Positions 36,705 through 45,470 of a stretch of 64,000 nt of DNA are shown here, piece by piece. Each line of letters starts with the position of its first letter. The first letter of the stretch is position 1. A program made the position numbers and the translations under genes. This DNA comes from Tepidibacter aestuarii (lineage in GTDB: Bacteria; Bacillota; Clostridia; Peptostreptococcales; Peptostreptococcaceae). The notes under the pieces were generated by a model. That model saw only the letters and a list, made by a program, of their open reading frames with translations, did no database searches and was not told the origin of the DNA. The stretch spans positions 744,001 through 808,000 of the forward strand of contig NZ_OW235315.1 of assembly GCF_934924865.1 (NCBI RefSeq). The letters are read 5' to 3'.

Positions 36705-37514
36705 ATGATTGATGATATTGTTGTAATAAGAGGTGGTGGAGATATTGCAACAGGGATTGCCCATAAGTTGTACAGAAGTGGATTTAAGATACTAATACTT
36801 GAAATAGAAAATCCAACTATGGTTAGAAGAACTGTTTCTTTTGCTAGTGCAGTATTTGATTGTGAGTCCGTGATTGAAGGTGTAAAATCAGTAAAAGCAT
36901 ATAACACAGAGGATGTGTATAAAGTATGGAATGATAATAATATACCTGTTATTGTAGATCCTAAGTGTAAAATAATAGATAAAATAAAAATAGATATTTT
37001 AGTAGATGCTACATTAGCAAAAAAAAATCTAGGCATGAATAGAAACATGGCTCCTATTACAATTGGTGTTGGACCGGGCTTTTATGCAGGTGAAGATGTA
37101 GATGTTGTTATTGAAACAATTAGAGGACATGATTTAGGAAAATTGATACTGAAAGGATATGCAAAAGCTGATACGGGTATACCTGGCAAAATATTAGGGT
37201 ATGGCAAAGAAAGGGTATTAAGAGCCCCTTGCAATGGAATAATAAATAATTTATCAGATATAGGAGATATGATTAAAAAAGACCAAATAATTGCTTATGT
37301 AGATGATGAACCTGTAAAAGCTTCTATTGATGGTGTTTTAAGGGGAATCATTATGAATAATTCTAAGGTTAAAAAAGGTCTTAAAATAGCGGATGTTGAT
37401 CCTAGAGGAATAAAAGAATATTGTTTTACTATTTCAGATAAAGCTAGATCTGTTGCAGGAGGAGTTTTAGAAGCTATATTATATATGAAAAAGATAGGAA
37501 AGGAGTGTGAATAA
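36705..37514 (+). CDS. yqeB: Selenium-dependent molybdenum hydroxylase accessory protein YqeB
   Basis: 269 residues. N-terminal Rossmann-like VVIRGGGDIATGIAHKLYRS, then FDCESVIEGVKSVKAYN and GFYAGEDVDVVIETIRGHDLG, and a C-terminal biotinyl/barrel-like part (GVLRGIIMNNSKVKKGLKIA). This is the YqeB (EF2563) family, a marker gene for selenium-dependent molybdenum hydroxylases. Its exact chemistry is unknown; it presumably handles labile selenium or cofactor. Sits between mocA (6 bp) and the XdhC/CoxI gene (1 bp). Confidence 0.9.
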   Translation: MIDDIVVIRGGGDIATGIAHKLYRSGFKILILEIENPTMVRRTVSFASAVFDCESVIEGVKSVKAYNTEDVYKVWNDNNIPVIVDPKCKIIDKIKIDILVDATLAKKNLGMNRNMAPITIGVGPGFYAGEDVDVVIETIRGHDLGKLILKGYAKADTGIPGKILGYGKERVLRAPCNGIINNLSDIGDMIKKDQIIAYVDDEPVKASIDGVLRGIIMNNSKVKKGLKIADVDPRGIKEYCFTISDKARSVAGGVLEAILYMKKIGKECE

Positions 37515-37515
37515 G

Positions 37516-38319
37516 ATGGAATATAAAGTTTTGGACCAAATATCGGATGAAATAAAGTTAAATAAAAAAGTGGCATTGGCTACTATAACTAGGGTAGAAG
37601 GTTCTACACCTAGGAAAGAAGGTTCCATGATGGGAATTAAGGAAGACGGAAGTATTTTTGGAACTATAGGTGGAGGGAAATTAGAATTAGTTGTAATGGA
37701 GCATGCTAAAAAATGCATTATAAATGGAGAGAGCAAAAGATTTAATTTTAAATTAACGGATGATAAAGGAAGTTTGCATATGCAGTGTGGTGGTGAAGCA
37801 GAGGTTTTTATTAAAGTTTTCAATACCTTTGATAAACTATTTATTATTGGAGGCGGTCATATTGCACTTGAATTATACGAATTAGGTAAGATGCTAGATT
37901 TTTATACTATTATAGTTGAAGATAGAGAGGAATTTTGTAATATAAATAGATTCCCAAAAGCTGATGAGCTAAAAGTTGGGAATATACAACAAGTTATAGA
38001 TGAATATAACATAGATGATAGTAGTTATATAGTTATTGTAACGAGAGGACATAAGCATGATGAGATAGCTTTAAAAGCTATTATAGATAGCGAGGCTAAA
38101 TATATAGGCATGATTGGAAGTAAAAACAAAACAAAATATATAATGGATAATCTGAAAAATGAAGGAGTATCTCAACAAAAATTAGATAAAGTATATGCTC
38201 CTATTGGAATTTCTTTAGGTGGTGAAACACCTAAAGAAATTGCTTTTAGTATTATGGCAGAAATGCTGATGGTAAAAAATAACGGAAGTCTTAATCACTT
38301 AAAAGATATCAAAAAATAG
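37516..38319 (+). CDS. XdhC/CoxI-family molybdenum enzyme maturation protein
   Basis: 267 residues in two domains. The N-terminal XdhC_CoxI domain has ITRVEGSTPRKEGSMMGIK and GTIGGGKLE, and the C-terminal Rossmann domain has LFIIGGGHIALELYEL, VIVTRGHKHDEIALKAI and YIGMIGSKNKT. Such proteins bind molybdenum cofactor, promote its sulfuration (or selenation here) and insert it into xanthine-dehydrogenase-family apoenzymes. ATG at 37516 chosen, because AGGAG is 10 bases upstream; GTG at 37507 is too close. Confidence 0.9.
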   Translation: MEYKVLDQISDEIKLNKKVALATITRVEGSTPRKEGSMMGIKEDGSIFGTIGGGKLELVVMEHAKKCIINGESKRFNFKLTDDKGSLHMQCGGEAEVFIKVFNTFDKLFIIGGGHIALELYELGKMLDFYTIIVEDREEFCNINRFPKADELKVGNIQQVIDEYNIDDSSYIVIVTRGHKHDEIALKAIIDSEAKYIGMIGSKNKTKYIMDNLKNEGVSQQKLDKVYAPIGISLGGETPKEIAFSIMAEMLMVKNNGSLNHLKDIKK

Positions 38320-38357
38320 TATGATTAGGGAAAAAATAGGAATGCATAAAAAATTTG

Positions 38358-38386
38358 TTGATTTTTGCATAAAATTAAGTTAGAAT
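38358..38386 (+). promoter_or_regulatory. Promoter of the xpt leader
   Basis: TTGATT (38358-38363), 17-base spacer, TAGAAT (38381-38386). The transcript would start near 38393 and carry about 120 nt of leader before the purine aptamer. Confidence 0.55.
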
Positions 38387-38392
38387 TAACTT

Positions 38393-38490
38393 TATCCGAA
38401 AGCTAAAACTTTTAGACTCCATCCTCTTAAGGTTGGAGATGAGAACTTAACAGCTTGTGAATTAAGTTTCGCTTTATAAAATTAATGGTA
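38393..38490 (+). other. Structured leader segment upstream of purine aptamer, unidentified
   Basis: Two local hairpins are evident. CTCCATCC...GGTTGGAG is centred near 38421. AACTTAA(N11)TTAAGTT spans ~38446-38468. CGAAA at 38387-38392 and TTTCG at 38467-38471 could close the unit. It lies between the predicted promoter and the purine riboswitch. I cannot assign it to a riboswitch class by eye; it may be a second aptamer or simply leader structure. Confidence 0.4.
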
Positions 38491-38510
38491 ATATGAAAAT
38501 AGAATAGTAT

Positions 38511-38581
38511 CACTCATATAATCAGGGAAATATGGTCCCAGAGTTTCTACAGAGTAACCGTAAATTATTCAACTATGGGTG
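38511..38581 (+). ncRNA. Purine (guanine-type) riboswitch
   Basis: P1 arms CACTCAT and ATGGGTG enclose TATAATCAGGGAAATATGG, the P2 loop, GTTTCTAC, CCGTAAA in L3 and AACTATGG in J3/1. The C at the specificity position (ACTATGG) indicates guanine/hypoxanthine/xanthine-type recognition rather than adenine. The C-G pair at the base of P3 is replaced by A and A, a departure from consensus. It controls xpt and possibly the permease. The matching terminator is at 38691. Confidence 0.88.
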
Positions 38582-38690
38582 TTTAGGCATGCATTGAGAG
38601 CATACGATTAGAGTATAATTATACGTGTTTTTGTAATACAAATAATATACTTGAAATTTTATGCTATTGATAGACATGAAGTAATATACT

Positions 38691-38726
38691 AAACCCCCAT
38701 TTTAAAAAAATGGGGGTTTTTATTTT
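38691..38726 (+). terminator. Riboswitch-controlled terminator before xpt
   Basis: AAACCCCCATTT and AAATGGGGGTTT form a perfect G/C-cored hairpin with a T-tract, 14 bp before the xpt start. The 110 nt between aptamer and hairpin contain the presumed antiterminator strand. Ligand binding should favour this terminator. Confidence 0.85.
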
Positions 38727-38739
38727 AGGGAGGATAAGA

Positions 38740-39312
38740 ATGAAATTATTAAAAGACGTTATAGTGAAAAAAGGTAAAGTTAGAGGTGAAGATGTTTTAA
38801 AAGTTGATAGTTTTTTAAATCATCAATTAGATATAAATTTATTAAATGAAATGGGAAAAGAATTTAAAAATCGTTTTAAAGATGATAATATAACTAAAAT
38901 TTTGACTATAGAAGCTTCTGGGATTGCAATAGCAGCAATAGCAGCTCAATATTTTAATGTTCCTGTAGTATTTGCTAAGAAAGCAGAAAGTAAAAATGTA
39001 GATAATGATAATGCATATGAGAGCCAGGTTTATTCATTTACTAAAGATAAAACTTATTCAGTTAGGGTTTGTAAAGACTATCTAAATTCTTCAGACAATG
39101 TATTAGTATTAGATGATTTTTTAGCTAACGCGCAGGCTGCATTAGGATTAAAAGACTTAGTAAATCAATCAGGGGCTAATTTGGCTGGAATTGGGATTGT
39201 TATCGAAAAAGGATTTCAAGGTGGAGGAAAACTTTTGAGAGATAGTGGAGTAAGGGTAGAATCTTTAGCTATTATTAATTCTATGAATAGTGATGGTATT
39301 GATTTTGATTAA
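38740..39312 (+). CDS. xpt: Xanthine phosphoribosyltransferase
   Basis: 190 residues of the type I phosphoribosyltransferase fold. [19 protein letters not shown] and the PRPP loop [17 protein letters not shown] match Xpt, with [11 protein letters not shown] as flexible loop. It converts xanthine and PRPP to XMP. ATG at 38740 follows GGGAGG; an upstream in-frame ATG at 38710 lies inside the riboswitch terminator and is rejected. The purine riboswitch upstream confirms guanine-family control. Confidence 0.93.
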   Translation: MKLLKDVIVKKGKVRGEDVLKVDSFLNHQLDINLLNEMGKEFKNRFKDDNITKILTIEASGIAIAAIAAQYFNVPVVFAKKAESKNVDNDNAYESQVYSFTKDKTYSVRVCKDYLNSSDNVLVLDDFLANAQAALGLKDLVNQSGANLAGIGIVIEKGFQGGGKLLRDSGVRVESLAIINSMNSDGIDFD

Positions 39313-39514
39313 ATAAAATGATACATATTGATAAAATCGAACTATAAATATGCATTAACACAGAAAGGATCGCAATAATAGGAATTATATGTAGAAATAA
39401 TGATAAAATAGTACGTAAAAATGTTTTTTTGTGTTATAATGATTTTAGAAAAAAGGTATTTTAATTATTATGTTTAAAAAATATTTTAGAATAAAAGCAT
39501 TAGGGGGAAAAAAT

Positions 39515-40855
39515 ATGAATAAAGATAATGAAATATATGATTTAGATGGGATTCCACCGTTACATAGAGCAATACCATTAGGATTACAACATATACTTTC
39601 GATGTTTGCAGGAAATGTAGCTCCTTTAATTATTATTGCCAATGCTATGAATTTACCTGTTGATGAAAAAACATTCTTGATTCAATGTGCTATGTTTATA
39701 GCTGGGGTAACTACTTTAATTCAACTGTATCCTATTGGACCAATAGGAGCAAAACTTCCTATTGTTATGGGTACAAGTTTTGGATTCTTACCTGTAGGTA
39801 TAAGTATATCTGCACAATACGGGCTTGCTGGAGTGCTAGGAGCATCTTTTGTTGGTGGTTTTTTTGAAATTATAATGGGTGCATTTTTAAAACCATTAAG
39901 AAAATATTTTCCACCTGTTGTAACAGGAACAGTGCTACTATCTATAGGATTATCTCTTTTACCAGTGGGAATAAAATACTTTGCAGGTGGGGTTGGTGCA
40001 AAAGATTTTGGATCACCATCAAATCTTCTTTTAGGAACAATTGTTTTAGTAACTGTATTGTTTTTTAATCAATATACAAAAGGAATTACAAGTATGTCGT
40101 CTATATTAATTGGTATTATAGTAGGATATATCGTAGCTATCCCAATGGGGAAAATTGATTTTTCTGCTGTATCACAAGCTAAATGGGTATCTTTCCCAGT
40201 ACCATTTAAATACGGAATGACATTTCATTTAGATGCAATTGTTGGAATGCTTTTAATGTACATTTTAACAACAGTAGAAACTGTTGGAGATATTTCAGGA
40301 ATTACAATGGGCGGAGCCAATCGTGAAGCTACTGATAAAGAACTTTCAGGAGGAGTTATGGCAGATGGGTTAGGAAGTTGTTTAGCTGCTATCTTCAATG
40401 TGTTACCAAATACATCTTTTAGCCAAAATGTTGGATTAGTTGCGTTAACTGGTATTATGAGTAGATTTGTAGTTGCTGTAGGAGCAGTATTCTTAATTAT
40501 AACAGGATTATTCCCAAAGGTTGGAACTGTTGTTGCTTTAATGCCACAAAGTGTATTAGGTGGAGCTACTATTGTTATGTTCTCGATGATAGCTATTAGT
40601 GGAATTAACCTTATTACAAAAGAACCTCTTGCTGGAAAAAATAGTATGATTGTTGCTGTTGCAATGGGACTAGGATTTGGACTTGGTTCTGTACCAGAAG
40701 CAATTGCATATTTACCAGAATCAGTAAAAATGATCTTTGGAGGATCAGGAATGGTTGTTACAGGAACTATTGCAATTATATTAAATATTATTTTACCAGA
40801 AAATCAAGAGAAAAAAGTAGAACATAATACTGATAAATCTCTTTCTGGAGCATAA
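39515..40855 (+). CDS. pbuX: Xanthine permease (NCS2 family)
   Basis: 446 residues, about 12-14 transmembrane segments. IPLGLQHILSMFAGNVAPLIII at the N-terminus (positions ~20-41), VMGTSFGFLPVGISI, TTVETVGDISGIT (substrate-site Glu region) and NTSFSQNVGLVALTG are NCS2 purine permease signatures; the xanthine/urate branch fits best. It imports xanthine by cation symport. ATG at 39515 preceded by AGGGGG. It follows xpt by ~200 bp and precedes xanthine dehydrogenase, which supports xanthine as substrate. Confidence 0.88.
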   Translation: MNKDNEIYDLDGIPPLHRAIPLGLQHILSMFAGNVAPLIIIANAMNLPVDEKTFLIQCAMFIAGVTTLIQLYPIGPIGAKLPIVMGTSFGFLPVGISISAQYGLAGVLGASFVGGFFEIIMGAFLKPLRKYFPPVVTGTVLLSIGLSLLPVGIKYFAGGVGAKDFGSPSNLLLGTIVLVTVLFFNQYTKGITSMSSILIGIIVGYIVAIPMGKIDFSAVSQAKWVSFPVPFKYGMTFHLDAIVGMLLMYILTTVETVGDISGITMGGANREATDKELSGGVMADGLGSCLAAIFNVLPNTSFSQNVGLVALTGIMSRFVVAVGAVFLIITGLFPKVGTVVALMPQSVLGGATIVMFSMIAISGINLITKEPLAGKNSMIVAVAMGLGFGLGSVPEAIAYLPESVKMIFGGSGMVVTGTIAIILNIILPENQEKKVEHNTDKSLSGA

Positions 40856-40871
40856 AAGAATTTGTATAAAT

Positions 40872-40908
40872 AAAGGCATATATTGAAAAACAATATTATG
40901 CCTTTTAT
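40872..40908 (+). terminator. Terminator of pbuX
   Basis: AAAGGCATA and TATGCCTTT with complementary inner arms (ATATTG/CAATAT) and T-rich tail. Confidence 0.8.
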
Positions 40909-40965
40909 CTATGTATAAGAGAATTATACAATATTTAAATTTAAAAATTTGGGGGAGGAATACAA

Positions 40966-41754
40966 TTGATTTCTATACAAAACTATGTATTTCCTGAAAC
41001 ATTGGAAGAAGCATATAATATTTTAAAATCTAAAAGAAATAATACTGTATTAGGAGGCTGTTCTTTTTTAAGAATGGGATCTAAAAATATTGGAACAGCT
41101 ATTGATTTATCTAAAATCAATTTAAATTATATAAAAGAATGTGATGAAATAATTGAAATTGGAGCCATGGCTACCTTTCGTGAAATAGAGACATGTCCTG
41201 TTTTAACAAAATACTTTAGTGGAGTATTATCGCAATCTGTAAAAAACATAGTAGGAGTTCAGCTTAGAAATAATGTAACAATAGGTGGAACTGTTTATTC
41301 AAAATACGGATTTTCAGATTTAATTACGGCTCTACTTTCTCTAGATACTGATGTAGTACTTTATAATGCAGGAAGAATATCTTTAGAGGAATTTTTAGAG
41401 AAGAGCTTTGAAAAAGATATTTTGACAAAAATTATTATTCCAAAAACAAATAAAAAATCAGTATTTAAATCAATGAGAAACTCAAGTAGTGATTATGCAG
41501 TATTAAATGTAGCTGTTTCAAAAGAAAATACAGACTTTAAGATAGTAGTTGGAGCAAGGCCTCAAAGGGCAAAAATTGCTAAAGAAGCGTCTATATACTT
41601 AGGAAAAAGTAAATTAACTGATGAAGATATTGAACTGGCTTCAAATATTGCTGTAAAGGAATTAAATTTTGGAAGTAATATGAGAGGTAGTAAAGAGTAT
41701 AGAGAGGCAATCTGTAAAGCTCTTATAAAAAGAGCAGTAATGGAGGTTTTATAA
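40966..41754 (+). CDS. xdhB: Xanthine dehydrogenase family FAD subunit
   Basis: 262 residues. FAD-binding motifs NTVLGGCSFLRMGSK (residues ~25-39) and QLRNNVTIGGTVYSKYGFSDL are the two diphosphate-binding loops of the xanthine oxidase medium subunit. A shorter C-terminal CO_deh_flav_C domain follows. It passes electrons from the iron-sulfur subunit to its acceptor. TTG start after GGGGGAGGAA. Last base of its stop is the first base of the next gene's ATG, so the subunits are translationally coupled. Confidence 0.92.
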   Translation: MISIQNYVFPETLEEAYNILKSKRNNTVLGGCSFLRMGSKNIGTAIDLSKINLNYIKECDEIIEIGAMATFREIETCPVLTKYFSGVLSQSVKNIVGVQLRNNVTIGGTVYSKYGFSDLITALLSLDTDVVLYNAGRISLEEFLEKSFEKDILTKIIIPKTNKKSVFKSMRNSSSDYAVLNVAVSKENTDFKIVVGARPQRAKIAKEASIYLGKSKLTDEDIELASNIAVKELNFGSNMRGSKEYREAICKALIKRAVMEVL

Positions 41755-42203
41755 TGAAGATAGAAGTCACAATTAATAATAAAAAAATGACTATGGAAAT
41801 AGAATGTGATGAATTCTTAGCAGATACACTGAGAAAAAATGGCTTCTTAAGTGTTAAAAAAGGCTGTGATACAGGGTCTTGCGGATTATGTACTGTATGG
41901 GTAGAAGATAAGCCTGTTCTTTCGTGTTCAGTTCTTTCTGCAAGGGTTAATGGAAAAGAAATTACAACTATTGAAGGAGTTCAAGAAGAGGCAAGAGAGT
42001 TCGCTGAGTTTTTAGTAAATGAAGGAGCAGAACAATGTGGATTTTGTAGTCCAGGATTTATTATGACTGTACTTGCAATGAAGAGAGAGCTTAAAAATCC
42101 TACAGAAGAAGATATCGTTCACTACTTAAGGGGAAATCTTTGCAGATGTACAGGGTATGTAGGTCAGTTAAGAGCAATAAAAAAATATATGGGGGTATTA
42201 TAA
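41754..42203 (+). CDS. xdhC: Xanthine dehydrogenase family [2Fe-2S] subunit
   Basis: 149 residues. The N-terminal plant-type ferredoxin domain has GCDTGSCGLCTVWVEDKPVLSC (split at positions ~39-60), and the C-terminal helical domain has CGFCSPGF and CRCTGY. All eight cysteines for two [2Fe-2S] clusters are present. It relays electrons from the molybdenum site to the FAD subunit. ATG overlaps the preceding stop by one base, with AGGAGG site in xdhB's end. Confidence 0.94.
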   Translation: MKIEVTINNKKMTMEIECDEFLADTLRKNGFLSVKKGCDTGSCGLCTVWVEDKPVLSCSVLSARVNGKEITTIEGVQEEAREFAEFLVNEGAEQCGFCSPGFIMTVLAMKRELKNPTEEDIVHYLRGNLCRCTGYVGQLRAIKKYMGVL

Positions 42204-42205
42204 GT

Positions 42206-44500
42206 ATGAAGGCTGTAAATAATGCAATTTCAAAAATTGACGGAATGGATATTGCAACAGGGAAACCTGTTTACACAGACGATTTAGATAATAATTCATT
42301 GGTTGTAAGAATTCTTAGAAGCCCTTATGCTTTTGCAAAAATTAAAAATATTGATATACAAAAAGCAGAAACATTAAATGGAGTTGAATGTATACTTACG
42401 TATAAAGATGTTCCGAATGTAAGATTTACAATGGCAGGTCAATCTTATCCTGAGCCATCTCCTTATGATAGATTAATTTTAGATGAATATGTTCGTTATG
42501 TAGGAGATGAGGTTGCAATTATAGCTGCAGTAGACGAAAAAACTGCATCAAAAGCTATGAAATTAATCAAGGTTGAATATGAGGTATATAAGCCTGTTTT
42601 AGACTTTGAAAAAGCACAAGAACATAAATCTACTATTCATCCAGAAGATGACTTACATGTGAATTTTGATATTGGCACAAATAAAGAAAAAAATATAGCA
42701 GCTTCTTATAAAACAGAAGTTGGAGATGTAGAAGCTGAGCTTAAAAATAGTGAAGTTGTGGTTGAAGAAACATATTACACTCAAGCTCAGGCTCATGGGA
42801 TGATGGAAACATATCGTGCATTTAGTTATATGGATCATAATGGAAGACTTACAATTGTAAGTGCTACACAAATTCCTTTTCATGTTAGAAGAATTGTTGC
42901 AAGAGCTTTACAAATTCCAAAGAGTAATATTCGTGTAATAAAACCTAGAATTGGAGGAGGGTTTGGTGGAAAGCAAACAGCATCTGTAGAAGTCTTTCCA
43001 GCAATTGTTACATTAAAAACGGGAAAGCCCGCAAAAATTGTTTATGATAGAAAAGAAACATTTAGCTGTACAACTAGTCGTCATGCTATGAAAATTAAAG
43101 TAAAGATAGGATCAGATAAAGAGGGAAATATTAGGGCTATAGATATGCAGGCATTATCTGATACGGGAGCATATGGTGAACATGCATGGACTGTATTTAG
43201 TGTTGCAGGACATAAAACACTTCCTCTATACAATCAAGCAAAAGCAGTGAGATATATGGGGAATGTAGTTTATACAAATAAAATGACAGCAGGAGCTTTA
43301 AGAGGATATGGAGTTACTCAGGGAATATTTGCATTAGAGTCAGCAATCAATGAGTTAGCAGCTAAGTTAAATATAGACCCTGCAAAGCTTAGAGAGAAAA
43401 ATATTATAAAACAAGGGGAGACTAACCCTATTTTAGGAGGTTCTAAAGAAGGAAATCCTGTTGCTTTAGCAAGTTGCACTCTTGATAAATGTATTGAAAA
43501 AGGAAAGAAACTTGTTGGATGGAATGAAAAGTATCCTAGAAAAGATATGGGTAATGGAAAAGTTAGAGCAGTTGGCATGGCAATAACAATGCAGGGTTCT
43601 GGTATACCAGGAATTGATACAGCTTCGGCAATAGTTAAATTAAATGATGATGGATTTTATACACTTTTATTAGGTGCTACAGATATGGGACAAGGATCAG
43701 ATACTATACTTGCACAAATGGCAGCAGATGTTTTAGAAACTACAATGGATAAAATAATTGTACATACTGCTGATACGGATATTTCTCCATATGATACAGG
43801 TTCATATGCTTCTAGTACAACTTATGTTACTGGAAATGCTGTTATAAAAGCGTGTGAAGATATAAAAAATAAGATATTAGAAAATGTAGCAAATCTATTA
43901 GATGCATCAATAGAAGAGTTAGTATTTGATGGATCATTTGTAAAAATAATAAACGAAGAAAATGTATTATCTCTTGATGAGATAGCACAGCGTTTAGCAG
44001 TAGGAGAAGGAAAAAATCAATTGATTGGAGTAGGTTCTTTTGGTGGAGAAACAAGCCCTCCTCCATTTATAGCAGGATTTGCTGAGGTAGAAGTTGATAA
44101 AGAAAGTGGAAAAATAGATTTAATTGATTATGTTGCAGTTGTTGACTGCGGAACAGTTATAAATCCAAAGCTTGCACGAATTCAAGTTGAAGGAGGATTG
44201 GTTCAGGGAATAGGAATGGCAATGTATGAGGATGTTAGGTATAGTGATACAGGAAAAATGCAAACAAATACATTCATGCAGTATAAAATTCCTTGTAGAA
44301 AAGATATAGGAAAGATAACTGTAGATTTTGAATCAAGTTATGAACCTACTGGTCCTTTTGGAGCAAAATCTATAGGTGAAGTAGTAATAAATACTCCACC
44401 ACCAGCAATTGCACATGCTGTCTATAATGCAGTTGGTGTTAATATTAGAAGTTTACCTATTACACCTGAAAAGGTTCTAATGAGAATATTAAAAAAATAA
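42206..44500 (+). CDS. xdhA: Xanthine dehydrogenase molybdenum subunit (probably Se-dependent)
   Basis: 764 residues. Molybdopterin-binding motifs: IGGGFGGKQTASVEVFPA, AGALRGYGVTQGIFALE, GATDMGQGSDTILAQ, DTGSYASSTTYVTGNAV, and the catalytic Glu in GPFGAKSIGEVVINTPP near the C-terminus. This is the large catalytic subunit of the xanthine oxidase family. The accessory genes yqeB, yqeC and mocA nearby strongly suggest the selenium-dependent type, in which Se is a cofactor ligand rather than selenocysteine. Xanthine as substrate is inferred from pbuX and xpt. ATG at 42206 chosen; upstream in-frame codons run inside xdhC. Confidence 0.92.
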   Translation: MKAVNNAISKIDGMDIATGKPVYTDDLDNNSLVVRILRSPYAFAKIKNIDIQKAETLNGVECILTYKDVPNVRFTMAGQSYPEPSPYDRLILDEYVRYVGDEVAIIAAVDEKTASKAMKLIKVEYEVYKPVLDFEKAQEHKSTIHPEDDLHVNFDIGTNKEKNIAASYKTEVGDVEAELKNSEVVVEETYYTQAQAHGMMETYRAFSYMDHNGRLTIVSATQIPFHVRRIVARALQIPKSNIRVIKPRIGGGFGGKQTASVEVFPAIVTLKTGKPAKIVYDRKETFSCTTSRHAMKIKVKIGSDKEGNIRAIDMQALSDTGAYGEHAWTVFSVAGHKTLPLYNQAKAVRYMGNVVYTNKMTAGALRGYGVTQGIFALESAINELAAKLNIDPAKLREKNIIKQGETNPILGGSKEGNPVALASCTLDKCIEKGKKLVGWNEKYPRKDMGNGKVRAVGMAITMQGSGIPGIDTASAIVKLNDDGFYTLLLGATDMGQGSDTILAQMAADVLETTMDKIIVHTADTDISPYDTGSYASSTTYVTGNAVIKACEDIKNKILENVANLLDASIEELVFDGSFVKIINEENVLSLDEIAQRLAVGEGKNQLIGVGSFGGETSPPPFIAGFAEVEVDKESGKIDLIDYVAVVDCGTVINPKLARIQVEGGLVQGIGMAMYEDVRYSDTGKMQTNTFMQYKIPCRKDIGKITVDFESSYEPTGPFGAKSIGEVVINTPPPAIAHAVYNAVGVNIRSLPITPEKVLMRILKK

Positions 44501-44577
44501 ATATAGTAATTTAGTGTAAATCACCTTCTGAATTTTTTTACGTATTATATAAGAGATGAAATTTGGGAGGTGATTTT

Positions 44578-45279
44578 ATGTTTTTTAATCCACTTATGAT
44601 ATTGAAAAATTATGAGAATTCATATAGACAAGATCAGGAAAATATAGATTATATAATTAAAGGAATAGAAAGTGACTTTCCTAATATTTATAATCAAGGA
44701 ATGAATAAGAATATTGTTACATCTTTACTTAGGTTTATTGTTAATTATGTACAAGACAATCGTTATAAATACAAAGGTACAAAAGAAGAAATAGCTGGTT
44801 ATCTATTAAATGACTTGAATAAAAAACATTCATGGATATTTTTAATATTGAGTATTTCTGGAATAGAATATCAAAGAATATATAGATTCTTAAAACGAAT
44901 AATAATATTTATTTTATTGTATATTGAAAAACCAACTCCTGTATACGACCTTCAAAAGGAAATTAGAAGAATAACAAATATAATTAGAGATACAACAAAT
45001 ATATTTAATAGATTAGAAAAGCTTGGAATACCAAGAAATGAAGTGAGGAGTATAGTAAGAAGAGTTGTTGCATTCACTTTAAGAAGTATTGACATATATA
45101 ATCCACCTTTAGATATACAACAAGCTTCTCAACAAATTTTAAGGAATTTAATAAGATCTAATACAAGTGTTATTAGAGATATAAGATATTATGGAATTAC
45201 AATTCCTGAAGTGAGACCTATTTTAAGAAGAATCATAAGAATAACATTAAGAAATGTTAGTTATAAAGATAAATATTAA
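44578..45279 (+). CDS. Unrecognised protein with three internal Arg-rich repeats
   Basis: 233 residues, no family recognised. It is made of roughly three ~60-residue units, each ending in the same helical motif: SGIEYQRIYRFLKRIIIFIL, then LGIPRNEVRSIVRRVVAFTL, then YGITIPEVRPILRRIIRITL. Before each lies a more variable helix (TKEEIAGYLL, DLQKEIRRIT, DIQQASQQIL). The protein is strongly basic and lacks a signal peptide. It is monocistronic behind GGGAGGTGA and ends in a terminator. Proximity to xdhA looks incidental. Nucleic-acid or spore-surface binding are possible guesses with no direct support. Confidence 0.75.
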   Translation: MFFNPLMILKNYENSYRQDQENIDYIIKGIESDFPNIYNQGMNKNIVTSLLRFIVNYVQDNRYKYKGTKEEIAGYLLNDLNKKHSWIFLILSISGIEYQRIYRFLKRIIIFILLYIEKPTPVYDLQKEIRRITNIIRDTTNIFNRLEKLGIPRNEVRSIVRRVVAFTLRSIDIYNPPLDIQQASQQILRNLIRSNTSVIRDIRYYGITIPEVRPILRRIIRITLRNVSYKDKY

Positions 45280-45283
45280 TTTT

Positions 45284-45336
45284 AAAAGGGATGTATTAGA
45301 ATGATTTTTCTATCATTTTAAAACATCCCTTTTTAT
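45284..45336 (+). terminator. Terminator of the repeat protein gene
   Basis: AAAAGGGATGT and ACATCCCTTTTT with further A/T pairing in the inner arms; T5 tail. Confidence 0.8.
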
Positions 45337-45409
45337 AATGAATAGGAAATTATAATCCTTTTGAAATGTGGATAACATTGATGGAAGGACTGCACTTTCA
45401 ATAATTTTG

Positions 45410-45468
45410 AGCAACGGAGCCCATCGGGATTGTTAACGACATGAGTCAGTGCGTAGCGACTAGACGAA
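45410..45468. repeat. GC-richer intergenic element sharing the 2355 motif
   Basis: Between the convergent repeat-protein and lipoprotein genes is a GC-richer island containing CAACGGAGCCCATCGGGATTG and, at 45444-45469, the copy of the 2355-2380 motif (AGTCAGTGCGTAGCGACT). AGTC and GACT can form a stem. It stands out in base composition from the AT-rich surroundings. No coding frame is evident. It may be the remnant of a mobile or RNA element. Confidence 0.4.
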
Positions 45469-45470
45469 TT

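Noticed and set aside
38710..38739. Upstream ATG for xpt
   Set aside because: It lies within the riboswitch terminator stem; the ATG at 38740 has GGGAGG at proper spacing and gives the usual family length.
42140..42205. Longer N-terminus for the molybdenum subunit
   Set aside because: It would overlap the ferredoxin-like gene in another frame; GGGGG plus ATG at 42206 gives the normal start.
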